From assembly GCA_032358165.1 (NCBI GenBank), contig JAALGY010000038.1, positions 744,001-808,000 on the forward strand: a DNA stretch of 64,000 nucleotides, in the 5' to 3' direction. The notes under the pieces were generated by a model, which worked only from the letters and a program-made list of their open reading frames with translations, made no database searches and had not been told where the DNA came from. Positions within the stretch are counted from its first letter, which is position 1. The number at the start of each line of letters is the position of its first letter. A program made the position numbers and the translations under genes. The DNA comes from Diplosphaera chodatii. Its lineage: Eukaryota > Chlorophyta > Trebouxiophyceae > Prasiolales > Stichococcaceae. Below are positions 50,161 through 62,601 of the stretch, piece by piece.

Positions 50161-50647
50161 TGCTGCCCTGAAGGCCGCCAAACAAGTGTCAGATACATTT
50201 GTCGGCGGCGTCAGCGGCTGCCCCGGATGAGCATACTGGTGCAAAGCAGGCGGCAGTAGAGGACACAGCTGTAGCAGAGCTTCTGCAGCCACTGCAGCTG
50301 GTCCCTGCGTACGGGCAGAGCGGTACGTGTTGCCCTATTGCCCTCAAGGATGCGGACTGGCAGCAGTGCGTAGCTCGGGCCCAAGTCCTCACCAAGGAAA
50401 CCACAGCAGCTGATTGAAACCATATCATTGTGCTGCACAGCAATGAGCAGAGTGTGCAGAAAGGTGACTTCATGTATACATCAATGAAGCCCCCTGACAC
50501 CCGCCCTCAAGCGGCAAAGCCAGTTGTAAGAATGTTTGGGCTGCTCAGAACACAGCATCTGTGCGAGCTGCTGATGCACACTTGCATCTGCGCTGTGTGC
50601 GCCGCTCAGGCCCTGACCTGCATTGCTTCTTCCCCGACGACAGTGGC
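50161..50647. other. Convergent 3' intergenic region
   Basis: About 490 bp between the stop of the Ala-rich protein gene (+) and the stop of the GYF-like gene (-). Probably 3' UTRs; no other feature was seen. Confidence 0.4.
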
Positions 50648-52799
50648 TAGTGAGACCCGCCGTGGCATGCCATCCTGCAGTGAAATGGCATTGGTGAGAC
50701 CGGTGGGCCACACAAAGAGCAAATACAAACAGACATCCGACACCACATCAGGGCCAGTCTCACCCGCCAGACTGTGACGGATTTGAACTGTTCAAGCTCG
50801 GTGCGCAGCTTTGGGTTGTTGCTCATCGTGCGCAGCCAGTGCCGGAACTGCGAGCGGCTGCAGGGTCCCTGCGTATCCTCCTGCAGACCAACCACCAGCA
50901 TGTCATCAGCATGCAACAGGGTCGCTGCTGCCTGAGTTTCAAACAAGCTGCGATGCCGTCAGAACGCACCACGCACCAGCCAAATCCAGGAGTGTCGCGA
51001 AAATTTGCACCTGGGGGTCGACATAGTACCAAACCTTCTCCTCGTCGCCCACCTCCGGCAAATCGACCGAAGGGGCCGGCGCGGGCGTAGCTGCTACAGC
51101 CGCACTGTCCCGCTGCCCAGCCTCAGGCTTCTTGTCCGCTGCCGGGCTGGTGGGGCGGCCGTCTCGCCACCCATTCTGCTGACCGCTGCTGCCTACGCCC
51201 CAGGCATCAGGCGCCGGCGCCTGCCACCCGTTCGCTGCGCCGCTGGCCATACCCCAGCCGTCAGAGCCCCTGTCGAGTGGCGCCGCCCAGCCGGCCTGCG
51301 CACCCCAGCCCTTGTCCCCGCTACCGTGCGCGTCTGATGCTGCGCCGCCGCCGCCCGCGCTGCCTGGCCGGCCGTCCGCCACTCTGCTGCTGGGCCGCAC
51401 CGGCGATGACATGCGATCTGGTCCTGGACGGTCGCCATCGCCGGGTCCGCCCCAGCGCCTGTCTGGTGGGCTGCCCCGGTCGCGCGGCGGGCTGCCCCGC
51501 ATTGCCGCCATGCGCTGCCGCTCCTCGAAGCTCACTGCTTAGTGGCAAGCAGCATCCACGGCTTACAGTCAGGCCTCCAGATGATGCTTCTGTCCCAAAC
51601 ATCAACATGCATGCTGCTTGCATCAGACGAGGCAGGATAGGCAGGCTGCAGCTCTTGATGATGTGCAGGCAAGGAGGGCAGCATCACTCACAGGGCGTGC
51701 CGCCGCCAAAGCCACGCCCAGGGCCACCGAAGCCTGGTGAGCCTGAACGGTGCATGCCGGGGCCAGGAGGCCCGTCCCAATGGCCGAACGGCGGGCCGCC
51801 CATGGGGCCTCCTGGGCCGCGGCCGCCCCACCCCGGGCCACGCCCTCCCCACCCCGGCGGCGGGCCGCGTCCAAAAGGGCCCGGCCCAGGGCCCGGGCTT
51901 GGCCCCATCGGCGGCCCTCCAAAGCGGCCCATTGGGCCGAAGGGTGGACCACCTGCACCAGGCACTCGTGTGAGAACCAGGGCATGGCGCAGGAGTTTGC
52001 ATGTGGGAGGCACAGTGCCTACCCATAGAGGGCCAGGAGGTGATCAGGCCTTCCGACTGCACATCAACAGGTGGAAACGCATGTGACTGGCTGACGCGCA
52101 CCTGGGCCCATGCGGCGGTCGAACCCGCGCGGCCCGCTGAAAGGCGGCGAAGGCGAGCGGCGTCGGCGGCGGCTCGCTGACAGGGAGCGGCTGCCGGACC
52201 GCGATCCACTGTGGCGGCGCTTCTTCTCGCCCTTATCCCTGTGCATGCCAGATTTGTGTCGTCTTGCAAGCTGCAACTTGTGTTCACTTCTGTTTGTGAT
52301 GAAGGAGACACCTGTGGTATGGTTGCAGGTGTAGACTGCCACCCTGCGTCGCCCACCTGCTGCGCTTGCTGCCCTTGTCGCCGTCCTTCGGTTTGTCGGA
52401 CTTGCCGCGCCTGCTGTCCTTGGACGACCGCCTGCTGCTGTCCCTGCGACTGCTGTCTTTGTCCTTGCCGTCGCGCTTTTCCTTTCCGTCCCGGTCTCGC
52501 GAGGACCGTGCAGATTTGCTGTCACGCTCGCGAGCCTTCTGGCCTGCTGCGCTGCTGGGTGTGGCGCCCTCGGCATTGCCGTCAGCTGGAGCTGCGGCAG
52601 GCGCTGCCTCTGACCGGTCGGGTTGCTTGCCGTCAGTGCTGGCCGCTGCCGCCGTTGAAGCGCCTGCGGGGTCCGAGGCTGCTGCCACATCACTGGCGGC
52701 AGCCTGTGTGGCGGTGGGCATGCTGCCCTGTGCTGCCTCTGGCGGCGCCTCCGAGCCTGGTGCTGGCTTGTCGGCGCCGACACTGCTGCCGTCTGCCAT
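50648..52799 (-). CDS. RS/Gly-Pro-rich protein with C-terminal GYF-like domain (paralogue A)
   Basis: Starts MADGSSVGADKPAPGSEAPP (52799). An Ala/Pro/Ser-rich stretch is followed by charged RS-type runs (RDRDGKEKRDGKDKDSSRRD; GSRSGSRSLSASRRRRRSPS), a Gly/Pro/Phe-rich exon (FGGPPMGPSPGPGPGPFGRG; HWDGPPGPGMHRSGSPGFGG) and SFEERQRMAAMRGSPPRDRG. The last exons encode VWYYVDPQ, a phase-0 intron, EDTQGPCSRSQFRHWLR, then ELEQFKSVTVWR and DGMPRRVSL before TAG 50650-50648. The pattern W-Y-Y-x-D-P...Q-G-P-x-S...V-W-R is that of GYF domains, which bind proline-rich ligands, but the G-Y-F turn itself is replaced by a longer helix-like segment. RS/DR and Gly-Pro composition suggests a role in pre-mRNA splicing or RNA binding (inference). 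Exon phases agree at every junction tested. Confidence 0.72.
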
Positions 52800-53877
52800 C
52801 AGGCTGGATGCCGGAGCTGGCTGCGGGAATCAGATGTGGCGCGGAATGCAAGTGGACGCCACCCCAGCAGCGCTGAGGAACAGACTGCCAGATAGATGAT
52901 GAGGGTTCAAAGTGCTGACTGCGTCCAGAAGGGTCGTCCGAGACGGTCACGGGCTGCCCACGACTTCTTCAGCCAGTGCCCTATCGCATGCAGATGAGCG
53001 GGCTGACATTTTGAGCACCAGGATGCTGCTCAATGATGCAATATGCGTTGAACATCTCGCCAGTAGATGTATGCAAGTGTGAAGACTGTATAGGCAATGC
53101 TTTGCGCAGCATGCCGAGGCTTGCTCCGAAAGCTGGCATCGCACCTGAGCGTCGCTGACAATGCCAGACCGGCGGCCGCCACTGGAGGATACTTCACGTG
53201 AGATTGCATAACATTGTTACAAAGAAACTGGTGTTATAACGAGCACACGCAGCGGTCCGGCTCCGTCCAAAGCCTTCCGCCGGCTTGCCGCACACGCATT
53301 TTTACACGGAATAGGGCCGGAGATCAGACCCCCAATCGTCTCAACTGCCAATTGGCAAGCAGCCAAAGAGTTCGCCAGAGTCAGCGCTGAGTGCCGGACC
53401 TGCGTGTTTGCACTCTGGCTCAGAACGCGATTGTATGTGGCAGCTATAGAAGGGCTGTCCGCTGCCGGCGCGCATCTGCAATCCCACAGAGCCCTGGGTT
53501 TTGCTCACCGCTGGTCAAACACCCAGTGAATAGCCAGCAGAGGTGCACATGGTTCATGCCGGACATCGTGCGTCACCCTGAAAATGTTCACCCTTTTAGC
53601 AACATATACACAGTCGGTGTCCAGGGTATACGTCCGCCATCAACACTCGTGCATACAGATAGCAGTTGAAAACATTGATCTTGTCTTTGCAGGAAAGGCG
53701 TGCAGCGGCAGTGCTGCAGTCACGCTGTGGGATTCTGCGTCATATTGATCAGGAGCTGTCACAGCGACCGCTGCTGCCGCCAGATTGCAGCAAGGTGCAG
53801 CCTTCTGATCGACGTGAGTTCAGGTGCCAGCATCGAAACGGCAAGCTGGGCAGCACATCCACCACTGTCAGCACGGC
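52800..53877. promoter_or_regulatory. Divergent intergenic region between GYF-like paralogues
   Basis: About 1.08 kb between the start codons of the two GYF-like genes. It presumably holds both promoters and 5' UTRs, possibly with a 5' intron of the right-hand gene (CAG acceptors occur shortly before 53878). No clear mirror symmetry between the two halves was visible by eye. Confidence 0.4.
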
Positions 53878-56800
53878 ATGGCGGACCTGCACGACTTGCT
53901 CGACGGCCCGGATGAGGAGCTGGACTTCGAGCCCGATGAGGAGGCCACAATGGCAGCCGCACCAGAGCAGCGACAGAAAGCGCCACAGGCTGGCAAGCCT
54001 GCCAGGTGTGCCACAGCCCGGCTTGCAGCCCTTCGCAGCAAGAGACAGCTGCCTCACAGGCTGCAGAAGCATCAGAGGCGGCGCATGGGCTCTGGATGTT
54101 CCTGCGCTCTGCAGCTGCGGGTTGCATGGCAGTGCTTGCATACCGTGCCAGCACGCAAGCGGCAGGTGCAGTCGACGGACCGCCTGTGTGGGCCATACCC
54201 AAAACGTGCACCCCTTGGTGGCGCGCCCATGGGCTGGGACAGTGGCGCTGTTGCCGGCAGACATGTGCCAACTGCAGACAAGGCTTCAGCTCAGCGGATG
54301 CAGCATAAGCTGCATGCATGTACCCTTGCAGCAGGTCAGCTCGACCCTTCAGCAGCACATTCCACAGCAGCAATCCGCAGGGCAAGCGGCAGAAGAACCA
54401 AAAGCAGCGCTGGCCGCGCGGGCGTTTAGCACCCATTTTGCTGCTGCCTGATCCAGGGATTCCCCACAGCATCCGCAAACGGTGAAGGACCGCTCAGCCA
54501 GGGCCAAGGACCCCATCTCGTGGAGTGCCTCGATGGACGGCGGCAGCAGCGGCGGCGCTGGCAGCAAACAGCAGAGTGGTAGCGAGCGGGCTTTGCAGCG
54601 CGGTGCTGATCCCTCTGGCAAAGGGGATGTGCCCCCGAAGCAGCCCAAGAACTCCGTCATCGGCTTCCTGCGCCAGCGGCTGTCAGCCACAGAGACGCCA
54701 ACTGCTGAGCCAGCCCGGAAGCCAGCGTTGAAGAGTCAGCTGGCTGACAAGAGCAAGTGCGCCTTAGACGAGAGACCGGCACCATAATTGGCATTTCGTC
54801 TGCAGCTTGTCCCAAATTTCCATCTCACACAAGTGGTTGTGTCTGCAGGGCAGTGCCCGCCAATGAGCTGCAACAGGCTGCCAGCGAGAGGCTTGACAAT
54901 GCAGCTCTCTCCAGGCAAGCGGTGCAAAGCTCGGCGCTTCACCAGAACATGTGCAAGAGTGCTCCAAGCAGACTTGCAGACTCAGCAAGATGATGTCCGA
55001 GTTTGCAACACCAAATGTTTGGACTCCGCAGGACTGCAAAGCGGCGGGACGAGCGTAAGCGTGCTCGGGGCAGGGACTCATCCGGACATGATGACATGCA
55101 GGAGCCAGTCAGGAAGCGGCAGGTGGGCAGGCGCCTGAAGCGTGCTGTGCCAGCGGATGCCTCTTGTGCAAGGCAACTTGAGGGCATCAGTCCTCCCTCG
55201 GGCAACAACGTCATTACGTGAGAACAGTGGCGTCCCATACATGTACAGGTTTCACCAGGGGCACGCCATGCCCAGGGCGGCCACAGCCATGCCCGCAGCC
55301 GCAGCCGAAGCGACCCCCTGGAGCGCCTGCGTGGCCCCTTCGCTGACGAAGTATGACCCCTTGATCCCCCTTCCTGTTGCATGCTGTAACTGATGCTGAT
55401 GCTCCCCTGAGAAAGTGAAACACACCTGCAACATAGGACATTGTGTGCCACTGCCTGATGAGTTTGAAGGCATCCAGCTCAAGACCTAGCTGAACGTCAA
55501 CGTGTGCAGGTCGTTCCGCTGGATGCGCCGGCTTATGGCGCGGGGCGCCACCAGTCCAGGCCGTTGGGACCTGAGTTCCGCCACCCAGACGGGCCCGGTG
55601 CGCGCCCCACTTATGCTACATCCTTTGCCATGTGACGACTGTGAGCTGGTACGCTGCAGCCCAGTCCTGCACTGCCTTGTCTCATAAAGCCGAGCTCTGG
55701 CACAGCACAGGCATCAACGTGTCAGAATTGTCTCGTGCACAGAGCCTTGGCTGCCGTGGCCGGAGGTCGGCCGTCGTGGCAGAGACCCGCCCCCTCCGCC
55801 GCCGCCTATGCATGGGGCGCGCTTCGAGCGGGGGTGGATGCTGCCGCCCCGCGGCGGCCCTGCATTCTGGGACGGCCCGCCCCAGCCCTTTGACGACAGG
55901 CACTTCGATCGGCCGCCGCGCTTCGACGGCCCGCCGCCTCCGCCGTTCTTTGGCGAGCCGCCCTTCGACGAACGGCCTCCATTTGATAGGCCGCATTTCG
56001 ACAGGCCACCTTTCGACAGGCCTCCATTCGAGCGGCCGCCACCTCCTTTCCGCGGGGACCGTGGCGACAGGCCGCCGCTGGGTCCCCCTGGCCGCAGCCG
56101 CAGCCCCCCGCCGCCGCCACGCAGACTGAGCCCGCCCCTCAGACGGCGGTCGCCCTCGCCGCCGCCGCCGCCCGAAGTGCTGCCGCCACCGCCTCCTGGT
56201 GTGCAGCCTCGCTCTTGAGCACCGGCCAGTGAGGCCGCTGGCATGCGGCTGCCAGCTGCGTCGCAGTCGTTGCCTGCTGTCAAATGCCATGCTGCAGCGC
56301 TCAGCGGCATGCCTGGGTGTGAACTCAAGCTCATATCAGGCTGCGTCCTGCGTTGTGGTGCAGGCCCGGGCGGGAAGCCCAAGCGCAGCCTGGACGAGGA
56401 GAACGACCGGCGTGGCTACGGTCGGCAGGGGGGCTACTCACCGCCGCGCAAGCGGGGCAACGCGCCGCCCTCGCCCCAGCACCTCGGCCTGCGCCCCCAG
56501 CACTCCGGTCGGCCCTCCTCGGTGTGTTCAGTGACACCAAGTGTGGATGCCTGTCCATTTGAATTCTCCAGGCAACGCTCAGATTGCAGGCGTGACTGAA
56601 GTCGTGTCTCTGATGGGCTCCGCAGGTGGCGCGACCACACGAAGCAGTGCCAGAGCGCCGCCGTGCACCTTCGCCTGAGGCGCGGCGAGGCAGCTCCCCT
56701 GCCAGGCATGGCGCATCATCAGCTGCGGCAGCCCGACCGGAGCCGGTTCCGGATCGGAAGCCGGATCCAGAGCGCGCCAGCGGCAGCAGGCAGCAGCGGC

Positions 56801-57718
56801 AAGACCCCCCAGACGACCATGCAGCAGTGCGCAGCCCTCCGCGCAGGGCAGCAGCGTCTGACGACAGGTTGGGCGGCAGCGGCAGGAGGGCTGAGCCGAG
56901 CTCTGCAGGAGATGCTGCGGCGTCGCAGACGGCAGCGCCGCGTGAGGCCAAGCGCACCAGTGGCACTTCCAGGAATGCCACGCCTGCTCAGCAGCCAGCG
57001 CCTGCGAAGCCAAAGGCAGCTGCGCAGGCACCAGCAAGCGCCAACAGCTCTGCTCAGCGACCTGGCACTGAGCAGCCGTCCTCAGGTGAGACTCACTACA
57101 AATCTGTAGTTCACTGGCGGAGTACACCATTCTCGTTGCAACTTGCCCCATATGGGTCTGTCCTGCAAGATAGTTTGCTGCCCTGGACTGCAGGCCCCAG
57201 CGCGAATGGCAGCACCGGCGGTGGGAAGGCTGCAGTCAAGCCCACAGGAGCGGCAGCACAGCCTGCCACCAACCCAGCCCGCAGCTCAGAGCAGTCGTCC
57301 AGGTTCACGTTCAACACGCCCGCCTCGGAGGAGAAGCTGTGGTTCTACCGCGACACCAAGGTGCACAGCCGCCCTGCCAGGATCAGCACCTTGCCGTACA
57401 TCTCTGATGTGGGAGTCAGGCTGGTGATGACACATGCAAAGTGACTGCTCACCAGGGTGCCCATGTGCTACCAGGTACATGCCAGGTTGCAGATGTCCCG
57501 ACATACCCGGCCCATGATACAGTGTGCTGCTCGTTCCGCTGCAGGGTGTGGTACAGGGCCCGCATAGCGTCAAGGAGTACCGCAGCTGGCTGCAGGGCCT
57601 AGAGCGCCTGAGCACGCTGAAGCCGGAGATGGCGCGCGAGCTGGACGAGTTCTCCTCCATGCTGCTGTGGCGCGAGGGCAGCTCAAAGCGGGTGCCGATC
57701 CTGAAGGTGGTCGGCTGA
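53878..57718 (+). CDS. RS/Pro-rich protein with C-terminal GYF-like domain (paralogue B)
   Basis: Starts MADLHDLLDGPDEELDFEPD (53878), an acidic N-terminus. Middle exons include AKRRDERKRARGRDSSGHDD, SHARSRSRSDPLERLRGPF, VVPLDAPAYGAGRHQSRPLG and a Pro-rich exon with a DRPPFDRP-type repeat (55955-56050) and SRSPPPPPRRLSPPLRRRSP. Then KPKRSLDEENDRRGYGRQGG, a long Arg/Ala/Ser exon (EAVPERRRAPSPEARRGSS), and the last two exons: EEKLWFYRDTK, phase-0 intron, GVVQGPHSVKEYRSWLQG, LDEFSSMLLWREGSSKRVPI and VVG, stop TGA 57716-57718. Nearly all junctions from 55290 onward were checked for phase. Exons between 54010 and 54990 remain uncertain. The GYF-like domain aligns with paralogue A, including the intron position. 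A role in RNA processing is inferred from composition. Confidence 0.72.
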
Positions 57719-58235
57719 GGGTTTTGCTTGGCTGGCTGGCGTGCGCTGGCAGACTGACCGGTTCAATGCACCTTTGCTGGTTGCATGTGACTGGCATGGT
57801 TCAACAGGCCGCGAACCCGATGAAGTGGGAATGCATCTGCAGCGTCAAGGAGGTCTGTGACAGATGACTGATGCGAGTCTGTGTGCAGCGTTAGCCAGGG
57901 TGCATTGCGCCTTTGACAGAAGTGTTTGCCAGGGTTCGACTAATATATATATGTGAAGGTCGATGCATGCCATGCAAGGTGCCATGAGCTGCTATTGCAA
58001 GGGTCTTCATCGCTGTTCCGGGACAAACCAAAGACACCCCACACAGACTGCAAAGACATGTGTTATGAGCTTGTACCATATGTTCATGCTTAACAGGTTT
58101 GGCCAGGCTGCAGCTGACTGACGGCTGAAACACCATTGCTGGTGTAGTTGCCTGCTGCTGCAACCTTGCTGATGGATGCATGGCAACATATATGCCCTTG
58201 CCTGCCGCCCGAAGCTCCTCGTGTACAGATAGTAG
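57719..58235. other. Convergent 3' intergenic region
   Basis: About 520 bp between the stops of the GYF-like gene (+) and the FkbM-type gene (-). Contains a short AT run (taatatatatatg, near 57940); otherwise nothing was recognised. Confidence 0.4.
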
Positions 58236-61200
58236 TCAGCCCGCGACATCCAGACCTGTGCCGAGGGGCGTCATGCGGCCCTGGAGGGCGAGTGCAGTGA
58301 CCAGCTTCGCCTCCTCACCGCACTGGTCCGGCGCTGTGCATGGGCACCGGTGCCGCACCTGCAGAAGCTCCCAAGGCTGACATTCGGCACTACCTCACAC
58401 AGGCCAACTCAGGCACACAGCCATGACGTCAGGCTGTCAGCCGCAAACCACTTGCAGACGGCTATCTCACCTGGACTTTGGGGATCAGGTCCTTACATGG
58501 CCGCCCGCCCACACCATACTGCTTGGTGGTGAACCAATGGTGCAGGTCCTGTGCAGCATGGCAACCCCGTTCTGCTTTCGATCCAGGAGTGCAACACGCT
58601 ATCACCATTCTCCCACGTTCCAGGCGTTTATATCTGCTGCTGCTGGTCTGCATGGAGGTACCCTCGGTCTTGCGGAAGCCTGTAATACTGCAACACGAGC
58701 CTGACATCAGATGCCCTCATAATCACCTGCTCTGGGATGAACACGCCGACAGGCGGACCGACCGGCATGTCCCCGACCTCCCGCACCGCAAACACGTTTG
58801 TGTTGTGGCCGAAGGCGCTGCGGAAGGACTTGGGGTGCAGGTCCTCTGGTATGAAGTTGCAGCCGGACCAGTGACTGCGATAGCACACATCACACGCTGA
58901 TCTGCCATGCATATGAGAACGATGGATCTTTGACTATTTGAAGTCAGCCACAGGAACGTCACCATGTGTGAGGCATGTTATTTAGCAGCAGGGCAGCATG
59001 AGTGCAGGTACGCACTTGAAGCGCTCGACCAGTTCTGGCGGGTTGTTGCAGCCCATCACACGCCTCTGCATCTTGCGCGCGTCATCCATGTCTGCTGCCA
59101 CCACATCGGCTGTGATGTGCCTGCGATGCCGGCGGAGACAATGAGTTGCTGCTGTTTGCCTCGACACTGATTGGTGCAAGGCTGCAGCCAGGCGCACCAA
59201 ATGTCGATTGCGACACAGCAACAGGTGGCAATGTAAGCTGTAGCCATCGTGGTCGATTGAAACAAGGGCAGCCTGTGGCGAGCACGACCCCCATGGGAAG
59301 GTGGCACCATTGCGCACCCGAAGGCGGGCGGCGGGGCCTCCCAGGCCTGTGGCGACACCAGCGCCCGCGTGACGGTGTCGTAGACATGCAGGACCGTGAA
59401 GCCCTTCCGCACAAGGCTGCAGCGCAGCAGAGTTGGGGTCAGCAGGCCGCGAACGGTCCCAAAGGCATGTGCCCATGCATCAACATTGACGGCGTGTGTC
59501 GCCTGCACGTCTCAGCCGACTGGCTGCCCATGACAAGTGTTGTGTTAAAGGGTTAATGTGCAGGAGATGCACAGAGTCGCAGAGGCACTACTGTGGTGAT
59601 CATGCACAGACACCGTGTCGGAAAGATTGTGCGCAGGCAACAAGCAGAAGGCGGCTCACTACTCCAGCATGCCGGGGACGGCGGGGTACTCGTCCCACTT
59701 CTGGTTGCCCTCCCAGGCGCCCGGCGTGTACTCCATCACCACGTTGTCCACCGTGTGGTGCTCGAACAGCCCCTTGGCGCTCTGCAGCGGCCGCAGGCAA
59801 CTATGGTGTCGCCACACGTGCAGTACTGTTGCTGATCAGGTGATGACACAACCACGATCCGCATGCTTGTTCGGCCCTTGGCCTCCGAGCGTATAAGTGG
59901 TGTCCTGAGATCAGTAGCCACCTCGAGGACGTGCGGCTCGAAGCCCTCGACGTCCATCTTCATGAGCGCCACGTCCTCGTGCACCACATCGTCCACGCGC
60001 TCGCCCTGCACATGGAGATGCTGGTACGCGCCCTCGTTGTCGATGCCCCTGCGTCACGAGAGCACTCATTTGAGGGTGCTGCCATCGTAGTCACTGCGCA
60101 CCAGGTGTGAGCTGGCCACCATGTGTGAGCTGGCCACAACCGCCCACTCCCATCGAATCAGCACATCGCATGGGGCAATGGCGATGCCGGTATCTGATGT
60201 AACCCTGATGCTGACGAAAGCTTGTGTTACCACATGTGGATCGCACTTGTCAATGTTCCAGCCGCCGACGCCGGCGGTGCCCCAGATGCCGCGCTGCGGC
60301 ACCACCAGGTCGTGCTCCCCCTCCTGGTCGCTGACCACCCGCTCCCGCACCTGGGCAGAGATCGCACAGCACCCTCCACCAATTTCTGTATGCAAACAGC
60401 CGACGCCAGTGCATCGGAGCGCCTGCCACAGCGTTCACAGGCGGCGCATTGACAGTTCATGCTTCCATTGCATGCTGCGTCATGCATTTGTCACATGGAG
60501 CATCGTGTGGTTTCTCCCCTGCCTGCATTTGAGGACCATGTAGCAGCTGTGGCACAGTGTGTGCTACCAAATAGCAGAACGCACCGTGATCAGCTGCTCG
60601 AAGCCGTTGACAGCGATGCCAAACCTGAAGAAGTCTCTGAAGAGCGGCACAGGCTCCCACGCTATGACTCTGCAAGTCGTGCGAGCACCAAATCAGACCC
60701 CTGCTCGGTAATGGTTGTAGAGGCAATATTATTGCCACTTTTGTATGCATCATCATGGCGCTCATATCACATTTACTCCATCAAGCGGACAGGAGCTCAC
60801 CGGCAGCCCATGGCGGCAGCAAACAGTGAGTACCAGCCAAAGTTGCCGCCCACATCCACCACCAGGCCACGGCTGCCGTCTGGCTTGATGCACTGGTTCT
60901 TCAAGCGGAAGTACCAAACCTGGTGGCATGAACAGACGAGGAGTGACTGCAATGCACCACCATGATGGAGTTGGTACGAATTAGTCACTCACGCTAGCAA
61001 CCTCGCTTCACTGACGACCTGACTTGCGACAAACCTGCGACAGACCCATCTCAACAGCGCCGCCATTGACCATGGCCGCGGACACGTCCACATCGAATTT
61101 CGGATTGGTGTATGGCATCAGGAATGCAGGCTTCGTGACTGTTCGTTTCAGCCTCACTTCTACCTGAGCAGGTTGGCACAGAGTCGGTTGTGTGGTGGCA

Positions 61201-62601
61201 TTCCAGCGTACGATCAGCGCTGATGGAGATGCCACAAGCGGTCTTGGTGTGTTCACAGGTGGGGGTGCGCACATTCTTTGACAGGAGCCGCTTGATGGGC
61301 ATGTCTGCCTGGTAGTCCGAGCCATTGCCGGTGGCATTGAAGCGCCATGGCCCACAGTCTGCACAGTCTGTGCCCAGGTCGCACAGCACCTGCATTGGTA
61401 AGATTGTGCATCACCACAACCTGTTGCAGCTGCGTTTCGTAGGGAGATTGCATGCTGAGGCAGTTTTTTCACACCATGCAAGCACGGTTCCTGCAACACT
61501 GCTGAGCCGGATCGCAACTTCTGCTCATGGTTCCTGCTCACTTCCTTAGCAGCACGACATGCTACGATCCAACAGGTCTCGACACCCCAGATCTGGGGTG
61601 ACTGACCTGAACGCCAGGGCTGGGCTCCGGCGGCCAGACCGTGCTGCGGCCTTCATCGCATACCCCGTTATTGGCGGCAGAGCAGCTGTCGCTGCATAAC
61701 GCCATTTCTGTGTGACCCTCCTCCCAGGTGAATTTCACCTTCTCCTGCAATGCATGGCCAGCTGCAATTACATTGCAAGCTTCACCACTTGGGGCGTTAG
61801 GTTGGGTACACTCGATGGTCCTGCAGAGGCCACCACATCATTGTGCCCACACCAATCCCAACAGGCTCCTGCAGATGCACACCAGCGACGTGGGGAGCGT
61901 CTCACCGGGAGGCGGACTGCGCTGCTTCTGAGGCCGTGAGACTCTGCATCCCCGCCCAGCATGCCAGACGCAATGCCGCTGTGCACCAACTCCTCTGTGG
62001 CAGCGGCAACCGCTGCCTCTGCCGCACTCCCTGTCTGGCTGCTGCTCGTCCGACCCAGCTGCCTGCATCACTTTCAGCTTGACAGTCATGCCGTGCAGGG
62101 CGTTGACCGCCGCTGCAGAGCGTGTAGAATGGGACTTGCCGGTGCACCTCAGATCGTGCTCACCTGAGACGTTCTGCATTCTGCCGTGGACTCTTCCTGA
62201 CCACTGCTGATCCCGCCAATATGCCTGCAGCGGCGCACGTACAGCAGCATTTGCCAGCCGAATCACACTTGATAGATATGCATGTTACAGCATGCTGGTG
62301 GCGCACAGAGATGCCAGCACAGTACCCACTCCCGCATTGTCTCTATGCAATCACATCAACAATCGAGCTGAATATCTTCGAGCTGGTGGTGTCAACTGCA
62401 ATCTTGCATGTCAAAGGCGACCAGTTGCCAGATCGCCAGTGCCCTGAGTCTGGTCACTCAGCTGACAGCAGGCCCACCCAGAACCGTGCCGCCCACGACC
62501 ATGAGCAGGCCGATGGTGATCGAGCGGCATCGTGTCCCCCGCTTGGATCTGCCTTTGCCGTACTTGTCTGTCAAATCGCCTGAGCTGGTCCTTCGCCGCA
62601 T
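58236..62601 (-). CDS. Type II membrane protein with Cys-rich module and FkbM-family methyltransferase domain
   Basis: Start ATG 62601 gives a basic cytosolic tail (MRRRTSSGDLTDKYGKGRSK) and one hydrophobic anchor (ITIGLLMVVGGTVLGG), so the rest should face the Golgi/ER lumen. A Cys-rich module follows: CSDSCSAANNGVCDEG, then CDLGTDCADCGPW (near 61690-61330). The methyltransferase domain has PYTNPKFDVDVSAAMVNGGA, motif I GLVVDVGGNFGWYSLFAAAM (near 60880-60825), VIAWEPVPLFRDFFRFGIAV, DVALMKMDVEGFEPHVLEVA (near 59975), TVDNVVMEYTPGAWEGNQKW, GFTVLHVYDTVTRALVSPQA and a C-terminal region (NFIPEDLHPKSFRSAFGHNT) ending GRMTPLGTGLDVAG at TGA 58238-58236. FkbM enzymes are SAM-dependent O-methyltransferases; luminal orientation suggests methylation of a glycan (inference). 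About 15 exons; some small ones are not resolved. Confidence 0.82.

Noticed and set aside
55682..56382. Two - strand frames over 200 codons rich in Arg or Gly.
   Set aside because: Antisense shadows of the Pro-rich exon of GYF-like paralogue B, whose + frame is phase-linked on both sides.
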